A DNA stretch of 64,000 nt, taken from positions 49,605,469 to 49,669,468 of the forward strand of contig OZ025244.1 of NCBI GenBank assembly GCA_964019155.1, read 5' to 3'. This document shows, piece after piece, positions 47,470 through 60,796 of the stretch. The translations under genes and the position numbers were made by a program. Numbering within the stretch: the stretch's first letter is position 1; each line of letters begins with the position of its first letter. The notes beneath the pieces are model-generated. The model searched no databases. It worked only from the letters and a program-made list of their open reading frames with translations, and had not been told where the DNA came from. This DNA is from Osedax fenrisi. Its lineage: Eukaryota > Annelida > Polychaeta > Sabellida > Siboglinidae.

Positions 47470-50240
47470 ATATTACTATCCCATAGCATTTGTATACCGT
47501 AGGGGCGCAGTTAATTTATTAATCATTTTCTTCCATTCTTTTCTATTTTTCGTTCTTAACATGACTTATTCCAATCCAAATCCTGTCCATATGTCCATAC
47601 GATATTATCTTGGCATTACATTTTGGACCCCCCTCTCCTTCTTTTACCAGTAATAGTACATTAGAGAAGTATTTTAGACATAGTATTCGATCTTATTACA
47701 TGACCAAACCATTTTAACTTTTTTATAATGACCATTGCTAGTAATACAGAGTGAGGGCCAATTTCACGGGTTACTATACTTCTTACTTCAATATTAGTCA
47801 TTCTTTCTCTGTAGATTATATTCAGTAATCTTCTTAAATATCTCATTTCTAGCGCTCTTATTTTTCCTTGCAATTATTTGGTTATCGTCCATGTTTCACA
47901 TGCATATAAGAATATTGAGCTGCCTAATGATAGCATAAGTTACATTTTCAATTTTAGTTGTAGTGATTTATCGTTCCATATAATATTTAGTTTAGATAAA
48001 CCCGCTACGGCATGTCCTGTTCTAGCGTTATTTCGTTATTTGATCTTTTGTCGTCAATGATTGCTCCTAAGTATTTGAATGTGTCAACAATTTGTAGTGG
48101 TCATTATTTATTTTTATTTCGGATGTGAATTTACCTTCGGAATTAGTCATTATTTGTGTTTTTGTGGGGTTAATCCCCATTCCATATGCGCGTGATTTTT
48201 CTAATAAGACTGTTTAGTTCAGATTCACTACCAGCTATCCATCTATGTCATCTGCGAATCTTAAATTTGTGATTATTCTTCCACCAATAATAATGGTTCC
48301 TATATGGGTATATTATGCGTCATTAATTATTTTTTCGATCATGATGTTGATGAGTGTAGGTGAAAGTAAGCAACCTTATCTCACTCAGTTGTTATCTGAA
48401 ACCACTCTTCAACTTGTCCTTCGAAGTAAACTGCACTATCTGCTTTACTATATAGGTTTTGTATCGATTCAATTAGTTTTAGAATAATGTTAAATCTTTT
48501 CATCGCCGACCATAATGCTTTATGTCAGACTATATAAAATGCTTTCTTGAAGTCAATGAATACATGATATAGCGGTGTGTTATGTTGGGCATATTTCTCT
48601 GAGATGATTCTTAAATTAAATATCTGATCACTAATACTTCTTCCTGCTCTAAATCCATTTTGTTCTTCAGAAATTAATTCTTCAGTGATGTGTTGTAGTC
48701 TATACATATATGTAAGATAATTTCCAGCATGATTTTACTTGAGTGTGATATAAGGCTTATTGTTCTGTAATTTTCATATTTTTGTTGACTTCCTTTCTTA
48801 CGTATACTTATTATCAATGATTTCGTCCAGTCTGATGGTCATATTCCTGTTTCCCATATGTTGTTACATATATCAGTAAATATTGTTATCAGTATATTTC
48901 CTCCGGATTTAAGTAGCTCAGAAGGTATGTTCTCAAAACATGGCGACTTACCGATCTTTAGTGCACTAATATCTGATTCAACTTCACTTTCAAGGATATG
49001 AAAATTGTCTTTGTCGGATATGTTCATTTGCATTGAGTACCTACTGTTATATCTACTTATACGTTATGTGTGTACACTTCAGAGTAATATTCTGTTCGTC
49101 GTTTCATAACATCTGACTTTTCCATCTTTGCCATTTATATTTAGAGCGATTTTATCTTTCTTTTTTGTTAGGTCGTTAACAATTTGATATGCTTTCTTAA
49201 TGTTATTCATAATTAGAAAGTTACCAATATCTGTACATTTTTGATTAACCCAGTTTTATTTTGTTTTTCTCGTTCCTTTTTTTATTTGGGTACTAATCGA
49301 TATTAAATTGTGTACTTAAAAAACTTAAAAAAGTGTGTACTTATTTCCTGGTTTAAATTAAAATGACTGTTTTAGTGTTCTTCTTAAGCCACACATATCC
49401 ATCAATTCGTTAGTTATCTAGTTTTTTTCTTCTCTTTATATTTTCCTAATATTTCAGTTACTGCATATATAAATGTTACATTTAATTTCTGTACTATCTC
49501 TTCTGTGTCTTGTATGTTAGTTACATTTTTTTCTGATAGTTTTTCATCATTTTTGTGTTAAAACAAATTTTCAGTTTCTGGGTATTTAAGTTTTTCAAGA
49601 TTACATTTATTTCGAATAAATTTGTTTTTCCTTGGGCTTTTCAAGTGAATACGAAAAGTCATCATTACTATATCGTGATTACTACCTATGTCTGCTCCAG
49701 GGAATGATCTAGTCTTATTTATATGTACACTTGTAGAAAAACGTTTACTTATTAAAATGTAATTAATTTTATTATGATATAATCTTCCAGGACTGTGCCA
49801 AGTTTGTATTCTTGATTTTTTGTGAGGACCAAATGTATTTGCAATTATTAGATTATTTGTTTTTGCGAATTCCAAAAGTCGTTCATCTCTTTCATTTGTT
49901 ACAGAATTACAGAATTTTCCAGACGTTGATCCCCAATTAGTGTGTGCATCTATGCCAATTTTAGCATTCCAATCACATTGAATTACCAGAATATCTTTCT
50001 TTGAAATTGTTGATATAGAATTTTGTAGATCATTGTTAAATATTTCAATTTCTTCATCTGTGTTTTCTGTTGTTGGTACATATACTTGTATTATTGATAT
50101 TTTAAATGGAGTTGCGTAATCTAATAATTGATATTCTTTCATTAATTGGATTGAAGCACATAACCATGCGCATTAGTTCACTGTGTATATAAAATCCAAC
50201 ACCATTAATATGTTTAAAGTAATTTCCGATATAATAGTAT
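47470..50240 (-). mobile_element. RTE-like LINE, minus strand, degraded
   Basis: The endonuclease (50299-49558) reads HINGVGFYIHSELMRMVMCF, ISIIQVYVPTTENTDEEIEI, CDWNAKIG and GADIGSNHDIVMM, all RTE-type. The RT is broken over 49033-47661: LKIGKSPCFENIPSELLKSG, EEQNGFRAGRSISDQIFNL, FIDFKKAF, then MRYLRRLLNIIYRERMTNIE and KLKWFGHVIR near the end. Several stops divide it. It lies between the candidate exons at 46.2 and 52.5 kb. Confidence 0.85.
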
Positions 50241-50712
50241 AGAGTGATGGGCTCAGCTGAACTTATGTGCCCAAGATACGCAACAAAAAATGATTTCATA
50301 ACAATACTTAAATACCATACCGACTCGGAAGTCAGCCAGGATAAAATGTGCGCGTTACTTATGGCTCATCAGGATAACAACGCCAAATTAGCTACAGATG
50401 AAAAAATAAGAGAAGTTAAGATAAGAAGAAGTGACACGTATATAGGCACTTGGAATGTACATTTTACGTACTCTACGAGAAGAAAAAAAAATAAAATAAC
50501 TAATGTCTGAACTGGATAGATATCGATGGAATGTAATAGGACTACGTAGAAAAGGAGTAAACTCAATTATAACAACTGAAGGTCACACACTTTATATAAA
50601 GTGTGTTTTATCCTGGCTGACTTCCGAGTCGGTATGGTATTTAAGTATTGTTATGAAATCATTTTTTGTTGCGTATCTTGGGCACATAAGTTCACCGGAG
50701 CCCATCACTATC
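50240..50712 (+). mobile_element. Inverted 5' piece of the RTE-like LINE, with hairpin
   Basis: On the plus strand it reads IGTWNVHFTYSTRRKK (50430) and then MSELDRYRWNVIGLRRKGVN (50503), the start of an RTE endonuclease and thus opposite to the element next to it. The 95-100 bp at 50245-50345 recur inverted at 50605-50709 with few differences. The head-to-head arrangement resembles 5' inversion during target-primed insertion (twin priming), followed by a second inverted duplication. Confidence 0.75.
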
Positions 50713-50839
50713 CTAACTCCCCTACAGCATTAGCCTATTATAAGTAGTTACCAGGGTGTGGCATCGTGGAGCCTGCTGTTAGAGTTGGGTGCTAGCTCTA
50801 GAATAGGTTCCTGTTTCCAGCAATCCATACACCCATATA

Positions 50840-51254
50840 TATACATATAAAAAGAAATGTAATAATTAACATATATTGATAACATTTATTTGTGCATGAT
50901 ACATTTACTATCATATATAAGTTATACATTATAGTATGAATTTTAATATATTTTATATATTTTCTACTTATATGATAACATATTATTAATATAATATATT
51001 ATATATAATACAATAAGACGCATACCATTACATATAAATATTCCTCCCTCGCATATTAAAATATATGTATAAGATTATACGTGCATATATATTTAAACTA
51101 TATATGCATCTCTATATATCAATATATATATATATGAATATTCGTATATGAATTCATAAATTGATACTAATATAAATAAACTAATATAACAATATTGAAC
51201 ATACATACAATCGAATAAATTCAAAATGTGATTATATATATATATATATATGTG

Positions 51255-51304
<50 letters not shown>

Positions 51305-51429
51305 TACATATATATATACGTGAATAGAATGCATACTGTGTAATATATATTTATTTATATATTACAATTACCAAATTGTAATTCCTATAGAAATAATATA
51401 TGATAATAATATACACAAACATGAATGTT
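50840..51429. other. AT-rich DNA with (TA)n tracts
   Basis: TA runs at about 51235-51252 and 51260-51298. No gene recognised. Confidence 0.5.
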
Positions 51430-52283
51430 CATGACATTAAATCTCTCATTCACAATGTAGATCTATCTTATAAACACACGCATGAATATAGAATACATAC
51501 GTTGTAGCACTCATTTATATTACATTGTATTAGTTAATGGTATTATATATAATATAGTAATCTAGAATCAAAATTTGTATTGGTCATGAATTACGAAATT
51601 TAGTAGGACAGTATTGCAAACTTTTAATGCACCTGTTAATTAATACCTCGCGAACTTAATATTGAATATAAATTAAATATTAGACATTTATAATCTTCGC
51701 ATTTAATTAGTATTTATAATGGAGCTTTGACATATTTATGTTTGCATTATTAAATAACAAGATTGCATTTATAAAATTGTTATTTAATACATTTTCATTT
51801 GTTATTTAATTTTTGATATAATGATTAATATTAGAATTATTAATGCAATATTGCATTATTTTTGCAATATAATATTATTAAAATAAAAAAGACCTTATTA
51901 GAAATACGATACCGGATAAATCTTGTATATATAAATGTTGATTTTAACAATAATTACAAGTGGCCCTTATTACAAGCTGGTCGACCGGATTCATATTACT
52001 TACATTTATCCTACATCAATAATGTGTATTTAAGTTTAGACAATAATTAGATACAATTCAATATATTACATTTAAATATATATATATATATTCATAAAAC
52101 ATTATTTTATTTAGATACTTAAATTTTTTGGTAATAAATAATTGAATATGTAGTATGCCTAGCTCATTGCAAATATAGTACATATTACTAGAACACCAAT
52201 AAGTATTGATTATATTCAGCAAAATCACTACATATATGATATATTAACTACATATATCAGGAAAATAACTATATATATGTATA

Positions 52284-52321
<38 letters not shown>

Positions 52322-52461
52322 TATGTATGTTAGTAGTAATGAATATATTGATATGTGTATCTTAAATATTGATATAAACTAAATGTATTCCATATATTAA
52401 TCATATGTTAGTTTGTTAATAAACATTGTATATATAGCAAAGATAAATAAGTTATACCTAC

Positions 52462-52512
52462 CATGTTTATTAATGTATACAAATGATGTTAAGAAAGAAG
52501 ATACTTTGTGAA
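52462..52512 (-). CDS. KHG-type exon in palindrome left arm
   Basis: A 51-nt stretch with acceptor TATATAAG and donor GTAGGT on the minus strand reads HKVSSFLTSFVYINKH in phase 1 at both ends. The right-arm copy keeps the frame with only Leu/Phe changes. The phase 1 end fits the candidate exon at 46302. It could encode a signal-anchor or first helix, but it is short and the hydrophobic run is weak. It might instead be a non-coding repeat. Confidence 0.4.
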
Positions 52513-52883
52513 CTTATATAATAATGGTAAGGATTTAATAAATAAGAAACTAGATAATTTAAGGGTTTGCTGATGTGAAGTAATTTGATTGACGTACGAC
52601 GTATGCCGTACGGAATATATCTAATGACATTATATTATGGGAGGGGATAATCCAATCGTTATCTATGTGCTAGATATAATATATAATACGCATATGAATC
52701 ATAGTATGTTTTTTAATAACTATTTTTTATTATTTATTATCTCTCATTTAATTGAAATTTAGCCAAGCGAAGATAAGGTCATGACCTATATGCATATTAT
52801 TTTACACTATACCTAATACTCTTTGGATATATCGAATTAATAAAGTTACTCGCTTTTACTTATTATACTTATATATAAATCAG

Positions 52884-52919
<36 letters not shown>

Positions 52920-53180
52920 GGTAATTAATATGTTGGGTTTGAGTTTGTTTCAATTGTTTGGTTTGGATTAGTTTAGTTTTTATATATTCAGTTTTTATAG
53001 CTAAATTACATCCAGAGCCTATAAAAGCATATTTAATAATATTGATATATATATTATTAAATTGTATTACTATTACATGTTAATCGAGTGAAGATAATTA
53101 CATAATACATTACACTATCATACTGTTTCAAGATTTCATATTAATAAAGTTACTAGCTTTCATTGATTCTCCTTTAAGGG

Positions 53181-53202
53181 GTGTACAGTGTACACTGTAC
53201 AC
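53181..53202. other. Perfect 22-bp palindrome
   Basis: GTGTACAGTGT-ACACTGTACAC is fully self-complementary, close to the centre of the large palindrome. A related 20-bp palindrome (TGTACATTGTACAATGTACA) is at 54471-54490. Confidence 0.9.
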
Positions 53203-53273
53203 ATGGGGAGCGCAGGCGAGCTTTAGGCATTATTCACCTGCCGAAATCGTGTATTCATGCATATATCATAGAG

Positions 53274-53276
<3 letters not shown>

Positions 53277-53346
<70 letters not shown>
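53277..53346. repeat. (TA)n tract at palindrome centre
   Basis: About 35 TA dinucleotides lying within tens of bases of the symmetry centre of the arms. Confidence 0.95.
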
Positions 53347-53354
<8 letters not shown>

Positions 53355-53668
53355 ATATGACATCACTCAATATTAATGTTACTTTATTCATATTATATAT
53401 ATATATAATAATTATTTATAAATAGAATATAACCCCTTAAATAAACGTTACAGATACATTATTATATAGCATACACTACCTCGGGTACACTATTTTAATT
53501 ACACATTATACAAGAAGGTTGGTTAATGTCATATATATATATTATTAAATAGGCTTTTATAGGCTCACCCTGGATAAATTATATGTAATGCTACAAAAAA
53601 AACTTAATATATAAAAACCAAACTAAACTAAACCAATGAATCCAACTAAAACCCTAAATATTAATTAC

Positions 53669-53719
<51 letters not shown>

Positions 53720-54374
53720 CTGACTTATGTATAAGGAGAATAAGTGGATGCGAATACTTTTATTAATTCGTTACCTCTAAACATTATTATAATACACTGT
53801 AAATAATACATTATATTTACACTATATACAGTATAAAATAACATAGCCTTGTCTATGTTCAGCTTTTAAAATTTAAATTAAAATAATAAAAAAGAGTTAT
53901 TAAAAAAACGTACTATGATTCATAAACTGAAGATATATGATATCTATAGATATGTTATAGCACATATATAACGATTTGATTAGCCCCTCCCATAATATAA
54001 TGTCATTAAATGTATGGCGTACTTTGTACGTCAATCAAATCACTTCATATCAACAAATCCCACAATTATCTAGTACCTTATTTATTAAATCCTTAAGGAA
54101 TTACCATTATTATCTTCACAAAGTATCTTCATTATTAACATCATTGGTATATATTAATAAACATGGTACGTATAACTTATTTATATTTTATATGCACATA
54201 TATAACCCTAGGGTTATAGCTATAGGGTTTCTATAAGAAATACTACACATATATATACACACCCACATACCTGCACACATAAACACACAAACACGAACAA
54301 CACACATATATATAATGTGTGTTAATAGACGTAGGGTCTCTATATGGAATACTTCACACATAAACATGCATATA

Positions 54375-54426
<52 letters not shown>

Positions 54427-55210
54427 TATAATTATATAGTACTTTGCTGATTATTAGTGTACTAGTAATATGTACATTGTACAATGTACACTCTGTTTAA
54501 TGAACCAGGCATACCTCATATTGAATTATTTATCACAAACATATTTATTTATCATTAATAAAATAATTTGTTATGAATATACATATTTAAATTTAATACA
54601 TTAATTTGAATTATTGTCTAAACTTAAATACATATTATAGATATATGGGTAATGTGGGTACATTAGATAAAATGGACCGGATTGTAATAAGGGCCACTAC
54701 GATATCTCTGTACCTATTTTTCAAATCAAAACAAAATATATACAAGATTTATTCAGTATCATATTTCTATTTTTTATTTTAATAATTGCATTCATAATTC
54801 TAATATTTATCATTATATCACAAATTAATTAACAAATGGAAATTTACTTATCCATCATTTTCGTTAATAATGCAACATTAATTAAATATTTAAAAGCTCA
54901 ATTGGAAAGACTATTAAATACGAATTCGTATATATTAATATTATAAATGTCTAATATTTAATTTATATTCAATATTAAATTCGTGAGGGAGTAATTAACA
55001 GGTGCATTAAAAGTAAGCAATACATTCCTAATAAATTTCGTAATTCATGAGCAATGAAAATTCTTGATTCCAGATTAATATATTAGATATAATATCATTA
55101 ATACAATGTAATATAAGTTTGTGATATATCGTACGACGTACGTATATTATAGTATATCGTACGACGTACCTATATTCAGTAGTGTGTTTATATGATAGAT
55201 CAGCAATTGT
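53347..55210 (-). repeat. Right arm of the imperfect palindrome
   Basis: It mirrors the left arm. Examples are 53534-53680 (satellite unit with TTTTATAGGCTCACCCTGG), 54000-54180, 54970-55003 (GTAATTAACAGGTGC) and 55182-55201 (GTGTGTTTATATGATAGATC). (TA)n tracts at 53672-53716 and 54380-54421 interrupt it. A 28-bp tandem duplication with CGTACGACGTAC occurs at 55124-55172. Confidence 0.85.
54115..54165 (+). CDS. KHG-type exon in palindrome right arm
   Basis: Same length (51 nt) as the left-arm copy and ending before GTACGT. It reads HKVSSLLTSLVYINKH in the conserved frame. The frame stays open upstream to 53976 (PQLSSTLFIKSLRNYHYYL). It lacks the left-arm acceptor (ATAAG is replaced by CT), so any exon start would be different. 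It would belong to a second gene running rightward, of which no further exon was identified. Confidence 0.35.
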
Positions 55211-55239
55211 GAATGAGTAATTTAATTTCGTTATACAAA

Positions 55240-57060
55240 GATACGCTCTATCGATATACCAAAAACATTATTTAATATGTTGTATTGTTAAATTTCTTCA
55301 TTGTTATTTCTATTTCATTTATTGTATCTAACTTAAATTAGTTAAATTATAATATTTATAAATTACATAGTTTTAACAAGATTTTGTTTATTCATATACA
55401 TTATTATTGTATTTATTTATCTACATATTCTTTTATTATTTCTTTTATATTTTATACACACATTTTCAAATGTGTATTCAAGACATATTTCTTTATTTGT
55501 TATATTAATTTCTATTTAAAAGTTTAAAACATATTATTTCGTTGGTAAAAGTCTAGTTTTTAAAATTTTTAATTAATAAAAATCTATCATGTATACAATA
55601 TTATAAATAATAAATATCAATTATATAAACATTTTTAGTTGTTGTTATTTATATAACTACTAAACCTATATTAATTTATAAACTAATATTATGTAACAAT
55701 GGATATATCAATGTAATTATCCCCATCTATTAGAGTATTAAGATTGGGTTTAAGTGATGCAATTATGTTGATCAATATATATATATTCACTAAAATATAT
55801 AAAATATACTCATAATTAATTATTAAAGTTTATATTTTAAACTTATATTTTAATATTGTTAAAATACCTAGATCCTACATATTATAAAAAATATAGACAT
55901 ATGTATATAATGTATCGTAAATTTATCAATACTGAAATATATATAATCTAATATGTGCCTAATGCTGTTCAATATACAGGCATACATTATTGTATATTTA
56001 TAGTTCAGTGAATAGTTATATTTTATATATACTATTCAAAAAATCTACAAGTAATAGTCAAGTATAGATAAATACATCAAAAATTACAATTTGTCATACG
56101 ATTCAATATATTATTATACAATACATTTTACATTTATCAATTGGTTTTACAATTGTATTATCGTGAAAATCGATAACATTGTTAAAAATATAATTGACAA
56201 TAATCATATATTTTAACATTCCTACATTAATATGCATATTGACATGTACAAATGATAGGTGTTCCTACTTCTACACCGGATAACCATCTAGGAACTGTCT
56301 ATTAATTATATCATCGTGGTATATAATAACTGAACTTACGATACAACTGCCAAACTTAACCTCCCAATCAAAACCCATACAATCCCTCCCCCCCCCCAAT
56401 TAACTTCGCACTAAACAGTCAACTACACTTATTCATATATTTTGAGATTAGTCCAAAGATCTCTTTATAAACCATTACTTATAACATATCTGATGTAACC
56501 ATTATACTAACCGTCATACTTTAAGATTACTCAACATGGTGGTGAGTAACCACTAATCCACTAACAACTTAAAATGTACACTAACACACCATGATTATAT
56601 ATGATTCCTCAAAATATAGATACGAAATTTGAAAAAAATAGGAGTATAGTAATATAAACAAATTAACTATGTAGATTGTATTAAAATTGTAATATAAGTA
56701 TTATAAAACTTAAAACCAAAAAATTAAAAATAAATAATTGTTATAAATTAATTTAAAATTGTTAACAAAAACTTAGGGATGGATAAGATTATATAAATTG
56801 TTCAAGTCTGAAACAACATAAGATGAGCATAATCCAATAAACAATACAAAAATCATAGCTACAGTTGCCATAATAATAACATATGCTTAATGTTAATACA
56901 CAAGTAAACTAAAAAAAGCCGAGTTATATATATATGGATATCCATTAAGTAAAACCCTCTCATGGATTTAATACAAGACTGAATAATGTTCATAGCATTA
57001 ATCCGAATTTAAAATTGATAATATATAGAAGCACAATATTACATTTAAATAACCATATTT
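55240..57060. other. AT-rich DNA with a GC-richer block
   Basis: No gene recognised. 56230-56560 is less AT-biased and holds a poly-C run near 56386-56397, but the frames are broken. Confidence 0.45.
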
Positions 57061-59310
57061 AATATATGATGTATTAAATTAATTAAAGTATAATTTCATT
57101 AATGTATTTGAAAATTAGTCTTATTGCTCGATTTTGGAGTTTTGATATTGTCTTAATATTACTTTCGAAAGAATATCTCATATATGTAGCAATAATCAAG
57201 AAGACATTTAAAAATTGCGCAATACATTAAAATTAAACTGTGTTCGTTTAATTTTTACTTGATTTTATTTAATATGGCAATAGTTTTGATAATTTTCTTA
57301 ATATATGGGAAATATGTATTTTCCAATTTAATTTATCATCGATAAATAAACCTAAACATTTGATGTTACTATTAAATTCTAAAGTAATATTATTAATAGT
57401 AATATTTAATCTAATAGATGAAAGTGAATTTCTAATATTAAATATAATTTCTGTAGATTTTTGTATATTTATAGACAATTTATTTATACATAGCCTTATT
57501 ATTCATATAATTATAATATTTCTAGATATTCCTGCATAATATGTTCAAGATATATAATATTTTCACTTTTATAAATAAGAGTGTATCTGCATCAAACAAT
57601 ATTATCTAACTTTATTATAATAAATATTTCATTAATATAAATTAAAAATAATATTGGTCCCAAAACCGATCCTTGTGAAATACTATAATTAATATCTAGA
57701 AATATAGAATTTGCATCATGAATATTTACATATTGTTTGCGATTATTTAGGTAACTGATTAATAAATGTAATGCATTATCCCTAATTCCATATAAGTGTA
57801 ATTTCTTAATAATTATCGAATGATCTATTGTACCAAATGCTATTGAGGTCAATTATTTATCACATTTTTTCACATTTTTCCAAAGTCATTAACAAATTCA
57901 ATTGTATCAATTAAAGCATCAAACGTTGACATATTAGCCCTAAATCCATATTGTTAATCACTTATAATATTACATTTATTTAGATGGATAGTAAATATTA
58001 CTTTAATCAATCTAGAATTTTAGATAATTGAGGTAATAGTAAAATTAGTCTATAATTTTCCGCACTCAATTGTTCCCCTCATTTATAAAGAGATATTACT
58101 TTTGCTATTTTAAAAGCAATAGGAAATATTCCATCATTTAAACATCTGTTAAAAATAATGGTTAGTTGAGGTGATCATTTTTGTAATTAATTTAATTAGT
58201 CGCATATTTAATTCCGTTGAATCGGTACTGTATTTATTTTTAGTATGTGAAATTAAATGATTAATTCACGTATTAATGCACGTAGGCTACTTGTAAAAAT
58301 ATTGAATTAACTTGTGTATCTATTATATGTATAATTAGTTTTAATTATATTAGATAACTTCGATCCATTATTACTAACATAATCATTTAAAGTATAATGA
58401 TCTGGTAATCAGATAATGAATAAAAAAATGTCTTCAACATATTATTTATAATATTCCAAGTATCTTTAGAATCATTTGACTAAGAAATTAAATCGTTACT
58501 ATAATGTAATGCTTTAGATTTTCTCAAAACTGAAGTTAATATATTTTTATATTTTATATAAATTATAGATATATTATAGTTTGTTTCGGAATTTGTATTT
58601 TGTAAGTAATTTTTATATAATTCATTTTTTAAACAATACACTTCAATACATTCGTATAGAGCAATGGTTTACGATTTTTATATTATATAATATATATGGT
58701 TTAACCATATGGTTTAATACTTACTTTATGACAATATAAATTTAATAATAAATACAAATCCGATATAAATATATCCACTAAAATATTAATATTGATATCA
58801 GAATAAACATATGACCAATCAAACATATTAATTAAAATGTTTACTTATTAATATTTTTGGTAGTGAATTTCCTTGTTATTTTTTGTATGATTTTTCATTT
58901 ACTATTTTATCATGCATTTTAAAATCAGTATTAAAACCTGTAAAGATTATAAAATAATCACTAATATCATTTATTAGTATGACGTTAAAGATATACCTAT
59001 ATGATGATTTTTTTTATTACAATAAATATTGTCAATCAATGAATATGAGTGGTCACTTATTATCGTGGATTTATCAATTAATAGATGTAACCCAATAACT
59101 AAAAATAGCATCAATACAATATGTAATATTAGTATTTAAATTATGATTTAAAATATTTATATTAAAATCACCACTGATGAATAAATCATTATTACTAGTA
59201 ATATTATTAAAATATTGTAAAATATGATCTTTAAAATTAATTATATCAGTATTATAATACTTATAGGTGGTTTATATACTGCACTTTTTATAGATGATTT
59301 ATTAGTTTAT
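57060..59310 (-). mobile_element. Degraded LINE related to the 28-33 kb element
   Basis: Minus-strand pieces keep the LINE order: endonuclease remnant near 59300-58900, RT with GTIDHSIIIKKLHLYGIRDN and SISQGSVLGPILFLIYINEI (57852-57592), and SLSSIRLNITINNITLEFNS then CLGLFIDDKLNW (57478-57269). Each box matches the corresponding box of the 28.2-33.1 kb LINE (for example LKLKIDNKEIRN...FLGIIIDNKLDW). It is full of stops and clearly older. Confidence 0.8.
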
Positions 59311-59323
59311 CCACTGTTTAATA

Positions 59324-59358
<35 letters not shown>

Positions 59359-59854
59359 TAATAAGTATATATATATACTTATAATCATATACAAATATTT
59401 AATCTTTCTCTAATAAAAACGTATTAATTAAAAAATTATTATTTTAGTAATATATATAATACAGGAAACTAAAATACATGGTGTGTATATACATATATGT
59501 TAAATATGATGGTAGTTACTATATTATCATAGTATCATACTACGTTTACGATATTATTTATTTTATTATAAAGTAAAACGTATAATAATTATAAATATCA
59601 TATATTATTATAATATATAATTAATATATAATATAATAATATGTAGTTAATTATTATTATCATACATATAACAAATATATGTATGATGCACTCTGCCTGG
59701 TAAAATATTATATTTCATTTGTGTATAATATCTTTGAAATACCTAAATAATAACTATGGATCATATATATTATATGTAATACATTTTATGTATTATTATA
59801 TAATATGTATATATAAATGTAATACTTTTACAGGGTATACTCATATACGACAAT

Positions 59855-59912
59855 ATTCCTCAATAGATCAGTGGCAGAACGCTGGTCTTGTAAACCATAG
59901 TTTACCTCTGCA
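59855..59912 (+). pseudogene. tRNA-Thr(TGT)-like 5' half
   Basis: CCTCAATAGATCAGTGGCAG and AACGCTGGTCTTGTAAACCA closely follow a tRNA-Thr from acceptor through anticodon arm (anticodon TGT). The A box is good. The T arm and 3' acceptor are absent. About 40 bp downstream, GCGTCCAATCC is a weak B-box-like word next to the 7-bp hairpin GACGCAT-GCC-ATGCGTC. It is either a tRNA pseudogene or the head of a SINE. Confidence 0.65.
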
Positions 59913-60018
59913 TATATGCCCCTATAGGGCATGAGACGCATGCCATGCGTCCAATCCTCTTTGGATACCTATTACATTGCCTATACATAATATGTATTAC
60001 ACATATATATATATATAA

Positions 60019-60059
<41 letters not shown>

Positions 60060-60249
60060 TATTATATGTAATAATTACAAATATTTTGCGAAGGTTGCTT
60101 CACATAATATATGGTATTATTAATACAGTATTAATACTATTAATATAAATATAATTATATCTGATATCCATAATAAATAATTAAATGTAAAAATTAAATA
60201 TAATTAATTATTATGATAATTCATTATAAAATATAATTAATAATACACA

Positions 60250-60313
60250 GTGTGTATTACCAAGACCTCCTATAGCATCGAACGAGGTTATAGGAGGTAT
60301 TGGTATTACACAC
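60250..60313. ncRNA. 25-bp-stem hairpin, miRNA-precursor-like
   Basis: GTGTGTATTACCAAGACCTC-CTATA at 60250-60274 pairs with 60289-60313 (TATAGGAGGTATTGGTATTA-CACAC) with about three mismatches, leaving a 14-nt loop. Size and loop resemble a small animal pre-miRNA or a tiny palindromic MITE. Conservation and expression are unknown. Confidence 0.35.
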
Positions 60314-60796
60314 ATTAATGTATATATATATATATATATATTTGATATTGACAAATATTTTCCTATATATCTTTCTTTTTTAACAATATAATCTTTATTA
60401 ATATTAAACTTTAATTAATTTTTGTTATATATATATATATATGTATATATTTATCATGGGTATGTTAACTTTAATTTAATATTAATTTTAGTTATTTTAA
60501 TCGAATTTGAACTTATTTTTAACAGAAAAATTTAAATAATCTATAGATTATAATAATCTAATATTTAAAAAAATTATTTTATATTTGAAATGAATATAGT
60601 TATGTAATATATTTTATTTACAAATATTTGTAAATGAAATATTTCATTTTCTAATAAATATTGTTATATAATTATTTGTATTATTAAATTTTCTATACAT
60701 ATTTATATTTGTGTGTATTTAAAAAAATCAATATTAGTTTTTAGTTTTTATATCATAAATAGATTTATAATACGCCTTATTTCTGTAAACCACTAC

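Larger units (their letters stand above)
51430..53276 (+). repeat. Left arm of ~3.8-kb imperfect palindrome
   Basis: Reading inward, blocks at 51461-51480 (GATCTATCTTATAAACACAC), 51550-51610, 51630-51660 (GCACCTGTTAATTAA), 51950-52030, 52440-52620 and 52920-53065 each occur inverted in 53350-55210. The paired coordinates add up to a near-constant 106,580-106,660, so the order is kept. Arms are estimated by eye at 80-85 percent identity. A direct duplication (52740-52860 and 53075-53170, both ending ATTAATAAAGTTACT) is present in this arm only. Confidence 0.85.

Noticed and set aside
52740..53170. Pair of LTRs around the left-arm interior
   Set aside because: The direct repeats ending ATTAATAAAGTTACT are short, diverged and lack TG...CA ends or a PBS.
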